This document shows positions 8,844 to 17,844 of a DNA stretch of 23,488 nt, piece by piece (position 1 is the first letter of the stretch; each line of letters starts with the position of its first letter). Source of the stretch: Polaromonas sp. (GTDB lineage: Bacteria > Pseudomonadota > Gammaproteobacteria > Burkholderiales > Burkholderiaceae_C); the NCBI GenBank assembly GCA_026786065.1, contig JAJAYS010000271.1:1-23488 (forward strand), in the 5' to 3' direction. The translations under genes and the position numbers were made by a program. The notes beneath the pieces are model-generated. The model was not told where the DNA came from and searched no databases. It saw nothing but the letters and a program-made list of their open reading frames with translations.

Positions 8844-9014
8844 CGCGGCTGACGCGCCGCTGTTTGCCGAGGCGGCAAGGCGGGCGGCCAACCCCGTCTG
8901 GCCGTAAAGCCCGTCGGGTCTTTTCGACCCTGCGGCGGTTGCAGCCGCCTTGCTGGCGCGGTTCAGAGTCAGGGCGAATCGGCGCCGTATCTCCGTCACC
9001 CCCGTCACCCCGTC
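8844..9014. other. Intergenic region between pilU and dapE with two hairpins
   Basis: GGGTC-ttttc-GACCC (8916-8930) is followed at once by GGCGG-ttgcag-CCGCC (8934-8949). Neither has a U-tract, so they are not classical terminators; they could slow or stabilise the transcript between the genes. A short direct repetition of gtcacccc/gtcaccccg occurs at 8995-9012. No promoter was recognised. Confidence 0.3.
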
Positions 9015-9016
9015 AT

Positions 9017-9020
9017 GGAG
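9017..9020 (+). promoter_or_regulatory. Probable ribosome binding site of dapE
   Basis: GGAG nine bases before the ATG at 9030 supports that start; it lies just inside the alternative ATG at 9015. Confidence 0.45.
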
Positions 9021-9029
9021 CCATCAACA

Positions 9030-10247
9030 ATGTCGAGCACCCTGCACCTTGCCGAACAGCTGATTTCGCAGCCGTCGGTAACCCCGCTGGACGCCGGTTG
9101 TCTGGACATCATTGCGGCGCGGCTGGCTCCGCTGGGCTTTGTCTGCGAACGCATGGACTCCGGCGCAGGCAGCATGCGGGTCTGCAACTTGTGGGCAAAA
9201 CTTAAAGGTTTTAGCCATTTTGACCAGCAAATACGGGCGCAGGAAGCTCCTTATTTAATAGCGAGCCAGGCGCGCACTTTGGCCAAAACCCTGGTCTTCG
9301 CCGGCCACACCGACGTGGTGCCCACCGGCCCGACCATGCAATGGCGCAGTGACCCGTTCACGCCAACGCAGCGCGGCGGCATGCTGTACGGCCGCGGTGC
9401 CGCCGACATGAAAAGCTCCATTGCAGCGATGGTCGTGGCGGTCGAGGAATTTTTGGCGATGCAGCCAGAGCCGGACCTGTCGATTGCCTTCCTGCTGACC
9501 AGCGACGAAGAAGGCCCGGCGCGTGATGGCACGGTCAAGGTCTGCGAAGCCCTGACGGCTCGCGGCGAGGTGCTTGATTACTGCATCGTCGGCGAGCCAA
9601 CCTCGGTGGACCGTCTGGGCGACACCATCAAAAACGGCCGGCGCGGCACGATGAGCGGCAAGCTGACCGTCAAGGGCCTGCAAGGGCATATCGCCTATCC
9701 GCACCTGGCAAAAAACCCGGTTCACCTGTTTGCGCCGGCGCTGGCCGAGCTCGCGGCCACGCATTGGGATGCGGGTAACGCATTTTTCCCGGCCACCCAA
9801 TGGCAGGTTTCAAACATGCATGCCGGCACCGGGGCCAGCAACGTCATCCCCGGCGAACTGATGGTCGATTTCAATTTTCGTTTTTGCACCGAATCGACCC
9901 CGGAGGGCCTGCAGCAGCGCGTGGGGGCGCTGCTCGATGCGCATGGCCTGACCTACGAGCTGAAGTGGACCGTCGGCGGTTTGCCGTTCCTGACGCAGCC
10001 GGGACCGCTGGTCGAAGTCCTGAGGGGCGCCATCAAAACCGCGACCGGGCTGGAAACCGCGCTCTCGACCACCGGCGGCACCAGCGACGGCCGCTTCATC
10101 GCAAAAATTTGCGCGCAGGTCGTCGAATTCGGCCCAGTCAACGCGACGATTCACCAGATCGACGAGCGCGTCGAAATCGCGTCGCTGGAGCCGTTGAAAG
10201 ACATCTACAAAGGCGTGCTGACCCGCCTGTCCGGCATCCATCCATGA
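9030..10247 (+). CDS. dapE: Succinyl-diaminopimelate desuccinylase DapE, with an in-frame insertion
   Basis: DapE is a di-zinc M20-family hydrolase that releases succinate from N-succinyl-LL-diaminopimelate. The metal and catalytic residues are all visible: H93 and D95 in [13 protein letters not shown]126 in [11 protein letters not shown]160/E161 in TSDEEG, E189 in VGEPTS, and a late His in NATIHQI. A dimerisation domain lies between about 195 and 305. The start at 9030 was preferred over the ATG at 9015 because GGAG (9017-9020) lies nine bases upstream and the family begins near STLxLAEQLIxxPSVTP. At 405 residues it is longer than usual (about 375-385). The excess sits between NLWA and LVFAGHTD (about residues 57-80), where E. 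coli DapE has only about seven residues, and coincides with a dispersed repeat (9204-9262). All active-site residues survive, so the enzyme is probably functional. It overlaps prmB by ATGA. Confidence 0.95.
   Translation: MSSTLHLAEQLISQPSVTPLDAGCLDIIAARLAPLGFVCERMDSGAGSMRVCNLWAKLKGFSHFDQQIRAQEAPYLIASQARTLAKTLVFAGHTDVVPTGPTMQWRSDPFTPTQRGGMLYGRGAADMKSSIAAMVVAVEEFLAMQPEPDLSIAFLLTSDEEGPARDGTVKVCEALTARGEVLDYCIVGEPTSVDRLGDTIKNGRRGTMSGKLTVKGLQGHIAYPHLAKNPVHLFAPALAELAATHWDAGNAFFPATQWQVSNMHAGTGASNVIPGELMVDFNFRFCTESTPEGLQQRVGALLDAHGLTYELKWTVGGLPFLTQPGPLVEVLRGAIKTATGLETALSTTGGTSDGRFIAKICAQVVEFGPVNATIHQIDERVEIASLEPLKDIYKGVLTRLSGIHP
9204..9262 (-). repeat. Intragenic dispersed repeat within dapE
   Basis: Read on the minus strand it begins GCTATTAAATAAGGAGCT, continues TCCTGCGCCCGT, and ends near GGTCAAAATGGCTAAAACC. 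The first 18 bases match the yheS copy (13022-13039) at 17 positions. It falls exactly where DapE has about 24 residues more than E. coli DapE, and it keeps the frame open. I recognise this type of element (GCTATnAAA...AGCTnCTnGCGC...GGnCAAATTGAC) as widespread in Comamonadaceae genomes, from memory only. Confidence 0.7.
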
Positions 10248-11137
10248 CGCTGATCGAACTGATCGAAGCCTCGGCCGCCCAGCTCGAAGCCGCCGGCCTG
10301 AGCTTTGAAAACGGTTTTGGCCAGGGAACAACCAACGCCTTCGACGAAGCCGCCTGGCTGGTGCTGTGGCAGCTCGGCTTGCCGCTGGACGACCTTGATT
10401 CTGTGTCAAACCGGCCTGTAAGCGATTCAGAACGGGCGCAGGCAGCTACGCTTTTAGGAGCGAGAATCGCCACCCGACAGCCCGCTGCCTACCTGACGCA
10501 CGAGGCCTGGTTGATGGGCGTGGCGTTTTACGTCGATGAACGCGTGATTATTCCGCGTTCGCTGATCGCCGAGCTGCTGGTCGATGCCAGCATCGATCCC
10601 TGGCTGGGCGAGCACACGCTGCGCATGCTTGACCTGTGTACCGGCAACGGCAGTCTGGCGGTGCTGGCGGCGATGGCCTACCCCGAGGTCAGCATCGACG
10701 CCGCCGACATCAGCCCGGATGCGCTTGCGGTGGCCCGCATCAACATTGACCGGCACGCGCTGGCCTCGCGCATTTGCCTGATCGAGTCCGACGGACTGGC
10801 GGCCTGCCCCGGCCGTTACGACCTGATTTTGTGTAATCCGCCCTATGTCAACGCGGCCAGCATGGCGGCGCTCCCGCCCGAGTTCAAGGCCGAGCCGGCG
10901 CTGGCCCTGGCCGGCAACATGCACGGCGGCAGCGACGGAATGGACTTTGTTCGGTTGCTGCTGGCAGGCGCCGCAGCGCAAATGAACGAAAATGCGGTGC
11001 TGGTACTCGAAATCGGCAATGAAAAAAGCCATTTCGGGCGCGCCTTCCCCGCGCTGAAGCCGCTCTGGTTTGAAACCAGTGCCGGTGGCGATCAGGTGAT
11101 GCTTTTGACACGCGAGCAGCTTGTCGGGGCAGGCTGA
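10244..11137 (+). CDS. prmB: 50S ribosomal protein L3 glutamine methyltransferase PrmB
   Basis: PrmB uses S-adenosylmethionine to N5-methylate a glutamine of ribosomal protein L3. The 297-residue product has an N-terminal helical domain (about 1-115; the [31 protein letters not shown] segment is typical of PrmB rather than PrmC), the SAM-binding motif DLCTGNG at about 130-136, an acidic loop ([13 protein letters not shown]) and the catalytic NPPY at about 198-201. It is slightly shorter than E. coli PrmB (310). The ATG overlaps the dapE stop as ATGA, so translation is probably coupled. Codons for about residues 50-73 resemble the dispersed repeat found in dapE, although the protein length here looks normal. 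Confidence 0.92.
   Translation: MTLIELIEASAAQLEAAGLSFENGFGQGTTNAFDEAAWLVLWQLGLPLDDLDSVSNRPVSDSERAQAATLLGARIATRQPAAYLTHEAWLMGVAFYVDERVIIPRSLIAELLVDASIDPWLGEHTLRMLDLCTGNGSLAVLAAMAYPEVSIDAADISPDALAVARINIDRHALASRICLIESDGLAACPGRYDLILCNPPYVNAASMAALPPEFKAEPALALAGNMHGGSDGMDFVRLLLAGAAAQMNENAVLVLEIGNEKSHFGRAFPALKPLWFETSAGGDQVMLLTREQLVGAG
10395..10461 (-). repeat. Possible diverged copy of the dispersed repeat within prmB
   Basis: On the minus strand GCTCCTAAAAGCGTAGCT is followed by GCCTGCGCCCGTTC, with AGGCCGGTTTGACAC further on. CCTGCGCCCGT is shared exactly with the dapE copy and the GCT...TAAA...AGCT frame is the same. Unlike in dapE, the protein shows no obvious excess length, so this is either an old replacement or a resemblance by chance. 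Confidence 0.4.
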
Positions 11138-11296
11138 AGTCGCCAGCGCTTCCCCGCCAGACTGCAATCTGCGCGGCGCGCGCAGAAGAATCGGTTTCTT
11201 GATCTCTTTGCGGCCTCCGTTCCCGCTGCCCGTGCGTTGAATCGCCTCGCCCCCGACTCCGACTTCCCCTCTCCAGGTTTTCTCCAGGTTATTTCC

Positions 11297-13354
<2,058 letters not shown>

Positions 13355-13424
13355 GCGGATTGGCTCGGCGATTGATCCGGCCCTTTGAAATAGGAACTTC
13401 CAAGTCCGTGCGCCCTGACCTTGG

Positions 13425-13498
13425 CCTGTCCTGAGCTTATCGACGGGTCGACGGGTTTCCCTGTGCGAGGAAGGCTTCGACCAGCTCAGCCCGAACGG
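13425..13498. repeat. REP-like palindromic repeat
   Basis: The left arm CTGAGCTTATCGACGGG (13431-13447) and the right arm, the complement of CTGAGCTGGTCGAAGCC (13472-13488), flank a 24-base middle. The right end runs on to CCCGAACGG. This closely resembles the widespread proteobacterial repeat of the form CTGAGC..GTCGAAG..GAACGG, known to me as an intergenic palindrome. It sits between yheS and a small hypothetical gene and may form a transcript-end structure. Confidence 0.55.
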
Positions 13499-13608
13499 AA
13501 AATTAATACTTCACCCGGCCGAAGCAATAAGGGGATACCGGCGGCGGCGCTGCACAGCTCAGCCTTCAGCAGCAAAATAGCTGCAGCCTTCTTCCAAGGA
13601 CTTCCCCA

Positions 13609-14127
13609 ATGCCCAGTGCCCTTCACATGGCTTCAGACGACCCGGCACTTAAAGCCGCCGTCACCCGCAGCCGCAAACTGCTGCACAAGCGCGCCGCAGT
13701 GGCTGCTGCTGCCAGCGCGGTGCCGATTCCGGGCCTTGACTGGGCGGTCGATGCCGCCCTGCTCTCCAAACTGATTCCCGAGATCAACAGCGAATTCGGG
13801 CTGACGCCGGAGCAGCTCGACCAGCTCAACCCGAAGAAGCGCGAGCAGGTTCAAAAAGCGGTGGCGTTGGTCGGCTCTGTGCTGATCGGCAAATTCATCA
13901 GCCGGGACCTGGTCATCAAGGCCGCCATGAAGATCGGCATGCGCCTGACGACCAAGCAGTTGGCCAAATACGTGCCGTTCGCCGGGCAACTGGTTGCCGC
14001 AGCGGTCGGCTACGCAGCGATTCGCTATCTGGGCGAAGAGCATCTGAAGGATTGCGTGCGGGTCGCCCGGCAAGCGGAGCTGGAGGTTCCGCTGCTGGGC
14101 TTCAAGAAGCCTGGCGTACTGGTTTGA
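13609..14127 (+). CDS. Conserved-looking small hypothetical protein, DUF697-like
   Basis: The 172-residue product is mostly alpha-helical, with Ala-rich amphipathic or weakly hydrophobic helices: AAVAAAASAVPIPGLDWAVDAALLSKLIPEI (about 29-60), VQKAVALVGSVLIGKFI (about 83-100) and YVPFAGQLVAAAVGYAAIRYLGEEHL (about 124-149). The pattern of VPIPGLDxAVD, then a helix-rich middle, then an IPFxG/VPFAG turn before a hydrophobic helix resembles DUF697/YcjF-type domains. I do not recognise a specific family member, so the function is unknown and the DUF697 link is a suggestion only. AAGGA eight bases before the ATG supports this start. A gene this compact with normal codon use is likely real. Confidence 0.75.
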   Translation: MPSALHMASDDPALKAAVTRSRKLLHKRAAVAAAASAVPIPGLDWAVDAALLSKLIPEINSEFGLTPEQLDQLNPKKREQVQKAVALVGSVLIGKFISRDLVIKAAMKIGMRLTTKQLAKYVPFAGQLVAAAVGYAAIRYLGEEHLKDCVRVARQAELEVPLLGFKKPGVLV

Positions 14128-14164
14128 GTTTCTGCACCAGGCCGCAGCGTTGCGCGGTCCGTCT

Positions 14165-14208
14165 GCCCACTGGGAATGGGCGAAGCGCAGTAGCTGCTAT
14201 TCGGGCGA
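14165..14208 (-). repeat. Possible fragment of the dispersed repeat next to tRNA-Lys
   Basis: On the minus strand GAATAGCAGCTACTGCGC is followed by TTCGCCCATTCCCAGTGGGC. The AGCTnCTGCGC core is shared with the dapE and prmB copies. The 5' GCTATTAAA portion is not recognisable. This copy is intergenic. Confidence 0.35.
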
Positions 14209-14248
14209 AAAGAGGGCCCGTGCTGGCGGCCTGCGCTGCGTTTCAAAA

Positions 14249-14285
14249 ACAAAAAAGCCCCGTAACCATCGGGCTACGGGGCTTT
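14249..14285 (-). terminator. Rho-independent terminator of tRNA-Lys
   Basis: On the minus strand AAAGCCCCGTA pairs with TACGGGGCTTT (11 bp, loop of 10 bases), followed by a run of T (TTTTTTGTTTTTG). It lies immediately after the tRNA 3' end in the direction of transcription. The stem could also help end the convergent hypothetical gene on the plus strand, but no T-run follows on that side. Confidence 0.88.
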
Positions 14286-14291
14286 GGATTC

Positions 14292-14367
14292 TGGTGGGGC
14301 CTGCGGGGGTCGAACCCACGACAAACGGATTAAAAGTCCGCTGCTCTACCAACTGAGCTAAGGCCCC
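14292..14367 (-). tRNA. tRNA-Lys, anticodon TTT
   Basis: Read on the minus strand it starts GGGGCCTTAGCTCAGTTGG and ends GGCCCC-A-CCA. The acceptor stem is GGGGCCT/AGGCCCC, the D arm is GCTCAGTTGGTAGAGC, the anticodon stem-loop is CGGACTTTTAATCCG with TTT at the anticodon, and the T arm carries GTTCGAC. CCA is encoded (14292-14294). It is 76 bases with CCA, with no intron. Confidence 0.97.
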
Positions 14368-14414
14368 AGGAATTACTCGAGGGAGTGCTGTCGTAGCTTA
14401 CAACACAGCCTTCA

Positions 14415-14444
14415 ATTATAGCGTCATTAGTTTTTGCTTTTCAG
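14415..14444 (-). promoter_or_regulatory. Probable sigma-70 promoter of tRNA-Lys
   Basis: On the minus strand a perfect TATAAT (14420-14415) is preceded, after 18 bases, by CTGAAA (14444-14439; 4 of 6 matching TTGACA). Transcription would start near 14408, giving a leader of about 40 bases before the tRNA. The -35 overlaps the last bases of tcdA. Confidence 0.65.
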
Positions 14445-15289
14445 GTCGGGCCGGCCATTTTGCTGAGGACCCATCCGGCTGCGCACAGGCCAAATGTGGC
14501 AGTCACTGACACCACCGAACCGTAACCGTGGCAGTTCAACGTCGCATCGGTTTGCGCGAGGCTGTCCGCTACTTTGCCGGCATCGGCAAGAACCGTTGAC
14601 AGCTGAGGGTGGCCGCTGGCCCCCTCCAAAGCCGGCCGAACCACAGCTTCGCGGCTGAAAACGCAGGCAATGCCGATTTTTTTTACACCCTTGACAGCGG
14701 CATGTTCCCGGCGCAAGCGATAACGCATCTGCGCGAGCAAAGGGTCGTGGGTGACCAAGGACAAGTCCTCGATATCGACCTTGTGGGCCAACTGCTTGCC
14801 GCCAGCCGCACCGACGCTGATAAACCGGGTGCCGCTGCGCACAGCCCAGGCGCTGATCGCCGTTTTGGCCCGCACCTGGTCGCAGGCGTCGATGACGGCC
14901 AGGCCGGGCGCCTGCAGGTCCACGTCAGGGCCCAGGATGGCGGGCCAGTTGCCGGCATCGACAAACGCCTCGATGCAATCGACCCGGCAGCCCTCGTTGA
15001 TCAGCGCGATGCGCTGGCGCATGGCCTGGACTTTTGCCATGCCGACGGTGTCGGTCAAGGCATGGATCTGGCGGTTGATGTTGGATTCGGAAATGTGGTC
15101 CAGATCGATCAGCGTCAGCCGGCCGATACCGCTGCGCGCTGCAGCTTCGGCAGCCCAGGAGCCCACGCCGCCGACACCGATCACGACGATGTGCGCGCTG
15201 CGAATACGTGCGGCGCCCGCTGCGCCATACAGCCGCGCCAACCCACCGAAACGCCGCTCGGTGTCGGCAGCGGGCGCTTGAACCATCAT
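14441..15289 (-). CDS. tcdA: tRNA threonylcarbamoyladenosine dehydratase TcdA (CsdL/YgdL)
   Basis: This is an E1-like (ThiF/MoeB/HesA superfamily) ATP-dependent enzyme that cyclises t6A37 of ANN-decoding tRNAs to ct6A. The 282-residue product has the nucleotide-binding motif GVGGVGSWAAEAAARSGIG (about 41-59), LIDLDHISESNINRQIHA (about 63-80) that follows it in this family, and KKIGIACVFSREAV further on. An ATG 93 bases upstream is in frame but would run deep into yedE; the product then resembles nothing until MMVQAPAADTERRFGGLARLYG, so the first of the two adjacent ATGs is used. It begins 16 bases after yedE, probably in one transcript. It lies just upstream of a tRNA-Lys(TTT), which itself reads ANN codons and is a substrate type for this enzyme. 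Confidence 0.9.
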   Translation of the reverse strand: MMVQAPAADTERRFGGLARLYGAAGAARIRSAHIVVIGVGGVGSWAAEAAARSGIGRLTLIDLDHISESNINRQIHALTDTVGMAKVQAMRQRIALINEGCRVDCIEAFVDAGNWPAILGPDVDLQAPGLAVIDACDQVRAKTAISAWAVRSGTRFISVGAAGGKQLAHKVDIEDLSLVTHDPLLAQMRYRLRREHAAVKGVKKIGIACVFSREAVVRPALEGASGHPQLSTVLADAGKVADSLAQTDATLNCHGYGSVVSVTATFGLCAAGWVLSKMAGPT

Positions 15290-15305
15290 GTCGGGGCGGC
15301 CGCCA

Positions 15306-16418
15306 TCAAGCCCGTTCGAGCCGCCACATCTGGTACTTAAGGCCCGCCACCGCGCCGCCGACGATGGCCGCGAGTGCAACAAAGCTGGTCGCGCTCAAAG
15401 TCGAAATACCCGACAGGCCCTGCCCCACCGTGCAGCCCATCGCAGCGACGCCGCCCACACCCATCAAAACGCCACCGACCAGATGATTGGCCGTGTCCTG
15501 CGCGTTGCGAAAGCCCTCCCATCGAAAGCTGCGCGAGGCGAGCGACACCAGCAGTGAGCCAACGACCACCCCGAGCACCGCAACGATGCCAAGCGTGAGT
15601 ACCTTGCTTTTGTCGCTGAACAGGATGAGCCAGTCGAGCGTGTAAGCGACCGGCGCGACAAAGCTGAGGGCCTCCGCACGGCCAGAGTTGGTCGCCAGAA
15701 AGGTTTCGTCCAGCGTTTCCGGGTGCTCGGCGACATAGCCCATGTACCCGCTGACCCACCACATCGCCGCGATGATCGCGCCTATGCCGAGGCCGCCGAG
15801 CAGATTATCCGGACGGATGAATTCACGGCCGAGCAAGGCCCAGGCGATCAAACCGAGCCCGATAAACAGGGCCAGCCCAAGCCCGACCGCAGTGGGCGAG
15901 AAGCCGAACACCGGAGCGAGCCAGTTCGGCAGGGTGGCGGCAGAGTCAAACTCGACGGCCACGCGGTCGATGGTGTTGACGCGCAGCACTGCGGTGATCC
16001 CTTTCATCGTGGCAAAAGCCGCCAGCCCCATCACCAGAAATACCACCAGCGACTTGAGACTGCCACCACCGATGCGGGCCAGGGTTTTACTGCCGCAGCC
16101 CGAGCTCAGCACCATGCCGAAGCCGAAGAGGCCGCCGCCGACCAGTGCGGAAAGCCAGATGAAGCGGTTCGACGCGTAAAGGGTTTTGGCCGGATCGATC
16201 AAGCCCGCAAAAGCCAGCCCGAAGAAACCGATCATCGCTACGCCGATAGCCATGGCCCACATGCGCATGCGGGTCCAGTCGCCCATCGTGACGATGTCGC
16301 TGACCGCCCCCATGGTGCAAAAGTGGGTGCGCTGCGTGATGGCGCCAAACGCGACTGCGAGAGCGAAGCCGGCCCAAAGAACCGACGTGCTCAAGCTGTT
16401 AACTGCAAAAATATCCAT
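15306..16418 (-). CDS. YeeE/YedE family sulfur (thiosulfate-type) transporter
   Basis: This integral membrane protein of the YeeE/YedE family (TsuA-type) imports thiosulfate or related sulfur species. The 370-residue product has about nine to ten hydrophobic segments (for example LWAGFALAVAFGAIT, LVVFLVMGLAAFATM, LALFIGLGLIAWALL, LTLGIVAVLGVVVGSLLVSL, FVALAAIVGGAVAGL). Hallmark Cys motifs are visible: QRTHFCTMGAVSD (C33), GMVLSSGCGSKTL (C107) and GVAAMGCTVGQGLSG near 340. It fits the full-length fused form rather than the half-length two-gene form. The start is ATG. It lies 37 bases after cpoB, separated by a hairpin, and just before tcdA. Substrate specificity is inferred from the family. 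Confidence 0.87.
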   Translation of the reverse strand: MDIFAVNSLSTSVLWAGFALAVAFGAITQRTHFCTMGAVSDIVTMGDWTRMRMWAMAIGVAMIGFFGLAFAGLIDPAKTLYASNRFIWLSALVGGGLFGFGMVLSSGCGSKTLARIGGGSLKSLVVFLVMGLAAFATMKGITAVLRVNTIDRVAVEFDSAATLPNWLAPVFGFSPTAVGLGLALFIGLGLIAWALLGREFIRPDNLLGGLGIGAIIAAMWWVSGYMGYVAEHPETLDETFLATNSGRAEALSFVAPVAYTLDWLILFSDKSKVLTLGIVAVLGVVVGSLLVSLASRSFRWEGFRNAQDTANHLVGGVLMGVGGVAAMGCTVGQGLSGISTLSATSFVALAAIVGGAVAGLKYQMWRLERA

Positions 16419-16430
16419 ACCCGATTTTAA

Positions 16431-16456
16431 GCGGGATGGACGGCCACGAATCCCGC
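16431..16456 (-). terminator. Hairpin between cpoB and yedE, possible terminator or attenuator
   Basis: On the minus strand GCGGGAT pairs with ATCCCGC (7 bp) around a 12-base loop, followed by TTAAAAT. The stem starts inside the cpoB stop codon. The trailing A+T stretch is short, so termination is probably partial. Confidence 0.4.
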
Positions 16457-17226
16457 TACTTCAGGCGACTCAGGCGCTCTTTGGCCACCGGAGCGGCCTC
16501 CGATTGCGGGTAGGCGGCAAGCAGGTCTTCGAGCGACTTGCGCGCGCCCTTGGTGTCCTTCAATTCGACCTGCGAATTGGCCATCGATAGATACGCCTCC
16601 GGTGCGCGTGCATGCGTTGGCTCGGCGGCGACCATGCTTTTGAAATTGGTCACCGCGTCGCGGTAATTACGCAGCGCGTACTGGGCATTGCCAAGCCAGA
16701 AAAGCGACGACGACCGATAACCGCTTTGCGGGTAACGCATCAGGAAACCGGAAAATCCGGTCTGCGCGCCAGCAAAGTCGCCGGCCCGCAAGGTCGCCAG
16801 TGCCGCCTCGAAAGCCTGCTTTTCGGCCAGATCCGACTGAAACTCCTTGCCATCGACCGACACCTTCGACGGCTCGACCTTGCGCAAGCGCTCATCGACG
16901 TTTTGGGTCATGTCTTTCTGCGTGCGCTGCAGGTCGGAAATGCTGCGCGCCAGTTGCTCGTTCTGGCCGCGCATCGCGGAGAGTTCATTGCGCAAGGCCT
17001 CGATCGTGTTGGACAACTGCAGCAGGCTGCGCTTGAGCTGGCCATTTTCTTCATTGGCACGGCGAATTTCGTCGGCATTGCGCTGCTGCGCCGCGTCCAC
17101 TTTTTGGCGCAGATCGAGGATCGCTTTGCGCGCCTCATCGTCTTCGAAAAGTGCCGCCTGCGCGCTAAAGGCCAGCAAGGCCGCCGCCGCCGCGCCGGCA
17201 AGCCGGATGAATTTCAGGCTGCGCAT
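16456..17226 (-). CDS. cpoB: Cell division coordinator CpoB (YbgF), Tol-Pal associated
   Basis: This periplasmic protein links peptidoglycan synthesis with outer-membrane constriction through TolA. The 256-residue product has a signal peptide (MRSLKFIRLAGAAAAALLAFSAQA, cleavage after A24), an N-terminal trimerising coiled coil (about 30-110, with Gln/Glu/Asn heptads such as ENGQLKRSLLQLSNTIEALRNEL) and C-terminal TPR repeats (about 130-250; FEAALATLRAGDFAGA, YRSSSLFWLGNAQYALRNYRDAV, PEAYLSMANSQVELKDTKGA). An ATG 123 bases upstream would extend into pal and lacks a signal peptide. It starts 7 bases after the pal stop, which implies translational coupling. Confidence 0.93.
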   Translation of the reverse strand: MRSLKFIRLAGAAAAALLAFSAQAALFEDDEARKAILDLRQKVDAAQQRNADEIRRANEENGQLKRSLLQLSNTIEALRNELSAMRGQNEQLARSISDLQRTQKDMTQNVDERLRKVEPSKVSVDGKEFQSDLAEKQAFEAALATLRAGDFAGAQTGFSGFLMRYPQSGYRSSSLFWLGNAQYALRNYRDAVTNFKSMVAAEPTHARAPEAYLSMANSQVELKDTKGARKSLEDLLAAYPQSEAAPVAKERLSRLK

Positions 17227-17233
17227 CGACGCT

Positions 17234-17794
17234 TTAACGATAGCTGAGTTCAGCACGGCGATTCTTGGCGAACGCGGCTTCGTCGGCACCACTGGCCGAC
17301 GGCTTCTCTTTGCCGAAGCTGACCGCCTCGACCTGTGCATCGCCAACACCTAGCAAGCCCAGCGCGCGGCGCACGGCTTCCGCACGCTTTTGGCCCAGCG
17401 CAAGGTTGTATTCGCGGCCGCCGCGCTCGTCGGTATGGCCTTCAATCGCCACACGGCGCGTCTTTGTAGCAATCAGGAACCGCGCGTGCGCATCGATCGC
17501 ACTCTGAAATTCCGGCTTTATTGCAAAACTGTCGTAGTCAAAGTAGATGACTTTTGCAACGTTGGCAGGCCCGGCAGGCGATGTATCGGCCGGGGCGATC
17601 TGCACCGGCGCCACACTGGAACTTCCAACGCCGCCAGCCCCTGCGCCCGCTGCGCCGCCAGGATTCGCATTCGCGCCGGTAAGGTCCTCCACTGGGACAT
17701 CCGACAGCTTGACGTTAGAGCCGCAGGCCACCAGGCTGGCCACCAGGATGACGGAGGAAAGCCGGGGGAAAAAGGAAAAAAAAGAACGCTTCAT
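17234..17794 (-). CDS. pal: Peptidoglycan-associated lipoprotein Pal
   Basis: Pal is an outer-membrane lipoprotein that binds peptidoglycan and TolB. The 186-residue product has a lipoprotein signal (MKRSFFSFFPRLSSVILVASLVAC, lipobox LVAC, lipidated C24), a Gly/Ala/Pro-rich tether (about 40-75) and an OmpA-like peptidoglycan-binding domain (about 80-186) with VIYFDYDSFAIKP and GHTDERGGREYNLALGQKRAEAV, containing the Asp and Arg of the diaminopimelate pocket. An open frame extends 72 bases upstream, but the signal peptide and a GAGG seven bases before ATG fix the start. tolB ends 50 bases upstream. Confidence 0.96.
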   Translation of the reverse strand: MKRSFFSFFPRLSSVILVASLVACGSNVKLSDVPVEDLTGANANPGGAAGAGAGGVGSSSVAPVQIAPADTSPAGPANVAKVIYFDYDSFAIKPEFQSAIDAHARFLIATKTRRVAIEGHTDERGGREYNLALGQKRAEAVRRALGLLGVGDAQVEAVSFGKEKPSASGADEAAFAKNRRAELSYR

Positions 17795-17844
17795 GAGATA
17801 CCTCGAATAGGGGAAAAAACAGAACAAAAATACAAAAAATGAGT

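Noticed and set aside
7236..9008. 590-residue minus-strand open frame across dapD, the repeat block and pilU
   Set aside because: Antisense to DapD and PilU, which have all family motifs; no plausible domain.
13555..13585. AATAGCTGC stretch before the hypothetical gene as another copy of the dispersed repeat
   Set aside because: Only about ten bases match and no flanking similarity follows; too short to support.
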